A stretch of 64,000 bases of DNA from contig NZ_QCYG01000001.1 in the NCBI RefSeq assembly GCF_003072065.1, forward strand, positions 310,001-374,000. The letters run 5' to 3'. The notes beneath the pieces are model-generated. The model saw only the letters and a list, made by a program, of their open reading frames with translations, was not told the origin of the DNA and searched no databases. Positions 61,238 to 64,000 of the stretch are shown piece by piece. A program made the position numbers and the translations under genes. This stretch comes from Thalassorhabdomicrobium marinisediminis (GTDB taxonomy: Bacteria; Pseudomonadota; Alphaproteobacteria; Rhodobacterales; Rhodobacteraceae). The stretch's first letter is position 1, and each line of letters begins with the position of its first letter.

Positions 61238-62284
61238 GTGACGGGGCGGGTGTATCTGGACCACAACGCGACCACGCCCCTGCGGGACGAGGCGCGGGCG
61301 GCGATGCTGGCGGCGATGGATGTCGTGGGCAATCCCTCGTCGGTGCATTCCGAAGGGCGGGCCGCGAAAGCCTTGATCGAGCGCGCGCGGGGGCAGGTGG
61401 CCGAGGCCATCGGGGCCTCGGGGGCCGATGTGGTCTTTGTCTCGGGCGCGACGGAAGCGGCGGCGTTGGCCTGCAAAGGGCGCGAGCTTCTGGGTGCCGA
61501 GGTTGAGCATGATGCGGTGATGGGCTGGATTGATCCGGTCTTGCCGGTGACACCGGATGGGCAGGTCACGGTGACGGAGCCGGAGCGCAGCGTGTTGCAA
61601 TGGGCCAATTCCGAGACCGGCGTGGTCCAGGACCTGCCGCAAGGTTTGGCGGTGTCGGACATCACTCAAGGGGTTGGGCGGATGCCGTTTGCGTTTTCCT
61701 GGTCCGGGATCGGCATGGCCTTCCTGTCGGCGCACAAATTCGGCGGGCCGAAAGGCGTGGGCGCGCTGGTCTTTCCCCAAGGCACCGATGTGGCCGCCCA
61801 GATCACCGGCGGCGGGCAGGAAATGGGGCGCCGTTCCGGCACCGAGAACATCATCGGCATCGCCGGTATGGGCGCCGCGATCACCGCCGCCATGGGCGAC
61901 CTTGAGGCCGGGGTTTGGGAGCGGATCGAGAAACTTAGAAATATTCTAGAAACTGGGATTGTGTCTGCGTCAAAGGAGACTATTTTAGTCGGGAATAAGA
62001 GTCGTCGCTTGCCGAACACCTCTTGTCTGCTCACGCCCGGGTGGACCGGAGAGCGGCAGGTGATGGTGATGGACCTTGCCGGTTTTGCGATTTCCGCAGG
62101 GTCGGCCTGTTCCAGTGGCAAGGTTCGGCCCAGTCGCGTGTTGCAGGCGATGGGCTTTGGTGAGACAGACGCGGCGAGCGCCATCCGGGTCTCGCTCGGG
62201 CCGCAGACGACACAAGAGGACGTCACACGCTTCGTGGACGTCTGGACGGATAAACTGGCCCGGCACCGCACCCGACACGGGTAG
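61238..62284 (+). CDS. Cysteine desulfurase (IscS/NifS class)
   Basis: PLP enzyme of 348 residues that releases sulfur from cysteine for Fe-S cluster building. The PLP lysine is K167 in LSAHKFGGPKG; the active-site cysteine is C291 in SAGSACSSGKV, on the long class I loop. It is shorter than E. coli IscS (404). The GTG at 61238 is used because the family start (VYLDHNATTPLRDEA) comes three codons later. It lies between iscR and sufB, the usual alphaproteobacterial suf order. An AT-rich stretch at about 61930-62010 is unlike the rest of the gene and contains an ICE-like palindrome. Confidence 0.93.
   Translation: MTGRVYLDHNATTPLRDEARAAMLAAMDVVGNPSSVHSEGRAAKALIERARGQVAEAIGASGADVVFVSGATEAAALACKGRELLGAEVEHDAVMGWIDPVLPVTPDGQVTVTEPERSVLQWANSETGVVQDLPQGLAVSDITQGVGRMPFAFSWSGIGMAFLSAHKFGGPKGVGALVFPQGTDVAAQITGGGQEMGRRSGTENIIGIAGMGAAITAAMGDLEAGVWERIEKLRNILETGIVSASKETILVGNKSRRLPNTSCLLTPGWTGERQVMVMDLAGFAISAGSACSSGKVRPSRVLQAMGFGETDAASAIRVSLGPQTTQEDVTRFVDVWTDKLARHRTRHG
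61935..61949. promoter_or_regulatory. ICE-like palindrome inside the cysteine desulfurase gene
   Basis: TTAGAA (61935-61940), ATA, TTCTAG (61944-61949): one base off the TTAGAA-N3-TTCTAA element present before iscR. It falls in an AT-rich patch of a G/C-rich coding sequence, 366 bases upstream of sufB. Possible internal Irr site or chance. Confidence 0.35.
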
Positions 62285-62314
62285 GACGCAAGGCACGAGA
62301 GAGAGGTGAATGAG

Positions 62315-63838
62315 ATGGATGTTGTGGATCAGGTAGAGGTCAAGGAAGGTGTCGATCAGGAAACGGTCGACGCGGTCCAGAAGCTTTCGGGCACCTATAA
62401 ATACGGCTGGGAGACGGACATCGAGACCGATTTCGCGCCGCTGGGCCTGTCCGAGGATATCGTGCGGCTGATTTCGGAGAAGAACGAAGAGCCCGAATGG
62501 ATGCTCGAGTGGCGGCTTGCGGCCTATCGCCGGTGGTTGCAGATGGAAGAGCCGGACTGGGCGATGGTCGATTATCCCAAGATCGACTTTCAGGACCAGT
62601 ATTACTACGCCCGCCCGAAAAGCATGGCGGTCAAGCCGAAGTCGCTGGACGAGGTCGATCCCAAGCTGCTGGCGACCTATGACAAGCTGGGCATCCCGCT
62701 TAAAGAGCAGGCCATCCTCGCCGGTGTCGAAGGCGCGGAAGAGCTGACCGACGCGCCGCGCAAGGTGGCTGTCGATGCGGTGTTCGACTCCGTCTCCGTC
62801 GGCACCACCTTTCAGGATGAGCTGAAGAAGGCCGGCGTGATCTTCTGTTCGATCTCGGACGCGATCCGCGATCACCCAGAGCTGGTGCAGAAATACCTTG
62901 GTTCGGTTGTGCCCATGCAGGACAACTTCTACGCCACGCTCAACAGCGCGGTCTTCTCTGACGGCTCGTTCGTCTACATCCCCAAAGGCACGAAATGCCC
63001 GATGGAGCTGTCGACCTATTTCCGTATCAACGCGGAAAACACCGGCCAGTTCGAGCGCACGTTGATCATCGCGGAAGAGGGGTCCTATGTCTCCTATCTC
63101 GAAGGGTGCACCGCACCCAAGCGCGACGTGGCCCAGTTGCACGCGGCGGTGGTTGAGATTGTCATCCTCGACGATGCGGAGGTGAAATATTCCACCGTGC
63201 AGAACTGGTATCCGGGCGATGAGGACGGCAAGGGCGGGATCTACAACTTCGTGACCAAACGCGCCGATTGCCGGGGCGACCGCTCCAAGGTGATGTGGAC
63301 GCAGGTGGAAACCGGCTCGGCCGTGACGTGGAAATACCCAAGCTGCATCCTGCGCGGTGACGACAGCCAGGGCGAGTTCTATTCCATCGCCATCGCCAAC
63401 AACCACCAGCAGGCGGACACCGGCACGAAAATGGTGCATTTGGGCAAGAACACCAAGTCGCGGATCGTCTCCAAGGGGATTTCCGCGGGTGTTGCGCAGA
63501 ACACCTATCGCGGGCTGGTGTCGATGCACCCGAAAGCCAAGAACAGCCGCAACTATACCCAGTGTGACAGTTTGCTGATCGGCGACAAATGCGGGGCGCA
63601 CACGGTGCCCTATATCGAGGTGAAGAACAATTCGTCGCGCGTGGAGCATGAGGCGACCACGTCAAAGATCGACGACGACCAGATGTTCTACTGCCAATCC
63701 CGCGGCATGGACGAGGAAGAGGCCGTGGCACTGATCGTCAACGGCTTCGCCAAGGAAGTGCTGCAGGCGCTGCCGATGGAGTTTGCCATGGAAGCGCAAG
63801 CGCTGGTGGCGATCTCGCTGGAAGGCTCGGTTGGCTGA
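62315..63838 (+). CDS. sufB: Fe-S cluster assembly scaffold SufB
   Basis: SUF scaffold subunit of 507 residues. It starts [21 protein letters not shown]; the start at 62315 follows GAGAGAGG, while an in-frame GTG at 62306 is possible. Core segments include [55 protein letters not shown] and the C-terminal beta-helix with [19 protein letters not shown] and [18 protein letters not shown]. It acts with SufC and SufD, probably encoded downstream beyond the window. Preceded by iscR and a cysteine desulfurase. Confidence 0.97.
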   Translation: MDVVDQVEVKEGVDQETVDAVQKLSGTYKYGWETDIETDFAPLGLSEDIVRLISEKNEEPEWMLEWRLAAYRRWLQMEEPDWAMVDYPKIDFQDQYYYARPKSMAVKPKSLDEVDPKLLATYDKLGIPLKEQAILAGVEGAEELTDAPRKVAVDAVFDSVSVGTTFQDELKKAGVIFCSISDAIRDHPELVQKYLGSVVPMQDNFYATLNSAVFSDGSFVYIPKGTKCPMELSTYFRINAENTGQFERTLIIAEEGSYVSYLEGCTAPKRDVAQLHAAVVEIVILDDAEVKYSTVQNWYPGDEDGKGGIYNFVTKRADCRGDRSKVMWTQVETGSAVTWKYPSCILRGDDSQGEFYSIAIANNHQQADTGTKMVHLGKNTKSRIVSKGISAGVAQNTYRGLVSMHPKAKNSRNYTQCDSLLIGDKCGAHTVPYIEVKNNSSRVEHEATTSKIDDDQMFYCQSRGMDEEEAVALIVNGFAKEVLQALPMEFAMEAQALVAISLEGSVG

Positions 63839-63844
63839 CACCCG

Positions 63845-64000
63845 ATGACTTACTCCGCCCCCCTCAGGCTGTTCTGGTACAACAAGGAACAGAACTTCGG
63901 TGACGCGATCAGCGCCACCATCGTCGCCCATGTGGCGGGGCGGGATGTCGTCTGGGCCGGTCATGGCCGCTGTGAACTCTATGCTCTTGGCAGTCTGATG
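63845..64000 (+). CDS. Polysaccharide pyruvyl transferase/ExoV-like protein, partial (runs off the window)
   Basis: Only the first 52 codons are present (MTYSAPLRLFWYNKEQNFGDA...). The start LRLFWYNKEQNFGDAISATIV matches the opening of ExoV-like polysaccharide pyruvyl transferases, which modify exopolysaccharides with pyruvate. It begins six bases after the sufB stop and so looks co-transcribed with the suf genes, an unexpected neighbour. The identification is from a short stretch. Confidence 0.55.
   Translation, partial: MTYSAPLRLFWYNKEQNFGDAISATIVAHVAGRDVVWAGHGRCELYALGSLM

Noticed and set aside
1-64000. CRISPR array
   Set aside because: No regularly spaced direct repeats were seen anywhere in the window.

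Overview
The window is about 64 kb of a high-GC alphaproteobacterial chromosome. It fits the Rhodobacteraceae (Roseobacter/Rhodobacter side): the photolyase, cyclopropane-fatty-acid synthase, trgA, trgB, cysK order; RcGTA-like tail genes; a GAAC-N7-GAAC SOS box before recA; a single-cysteine IscR with an Irr-type palindrome upstream; and G/C-rich intergenic hairpins familiar from this family. No species call is possible from sequence alone.

Layout. (1) 0.1-9.2 kb: plus-strand stress and housekeeping genes (photolyase, Cfa-like lipid methyltransferase, TrgA, TrgB, cysteine synthase, a DUF3772/MscS channel, an AlaX-type tRNA editing protein, a small membrane protein), tightly packed with many 1-4 nt overlaps, ending in tRNA-Ser(GGA). 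(2) 9.4-36.4 kb: an accessory island directly downstream of the tRNA. It starts with four odd genes (a six-repeat CxxCxGxG zinc protein, a coiled-coil NYN/PIN-like nuclease, a membrane protein, a GIY-YIG protein) and a broken recombinase tail. A decayed siphophage/GTA-like tail and lysis module follows (14.06-27.01 kb), with no capsid, terminase or integrase and at least four clear inactivating lesions. The island ends with a candidate defence module (27.04-36.35 kb): HEPN protein and WYL regulator on the minus strand, divergent from a RecB-like nuclease/DEDD/SF1 helicase fusion, an unknown acidic protein and an SNF2-type helicase in overlapping frames. (3) 36.6-49.8 kb: core and semi-core genes, namely a KefB-like antiporter, pirin, a GNAT/esterase/ring-cleaving dioxygenase operon with a divergent HxlR regulator, a LysR-DoxX divergent pair, an FMN reductase broken by one in-frame TGA, a glutathione transferase, a DUF5996 protein, DUF1127, ProX and ProW without an adjacent ATPase, and a sulfotransferase-like gene. 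(4) 49.9-64 kb: conserved core, namely SOS-regulated recA, alaS, typA, an SMR exporter, a YitT-like protein, icd, a duplicated HD-domain protein, a small protein plus alpha/beta hydrolase, and the start of the suf operon (iscR, cysteine desulfurase, sufB, then a partial pyruvyl-transferase-like gene running off the end).

The best candidate for a new system is the WYL/HEPN + nuclease-helicase + unknown + SNF2 module at 27.0-36.4 kb. I do not recognise this gene set as a named defence system, but that is from memory, without a search. The tail module beside it looks like a relic rather than a working tailocin.
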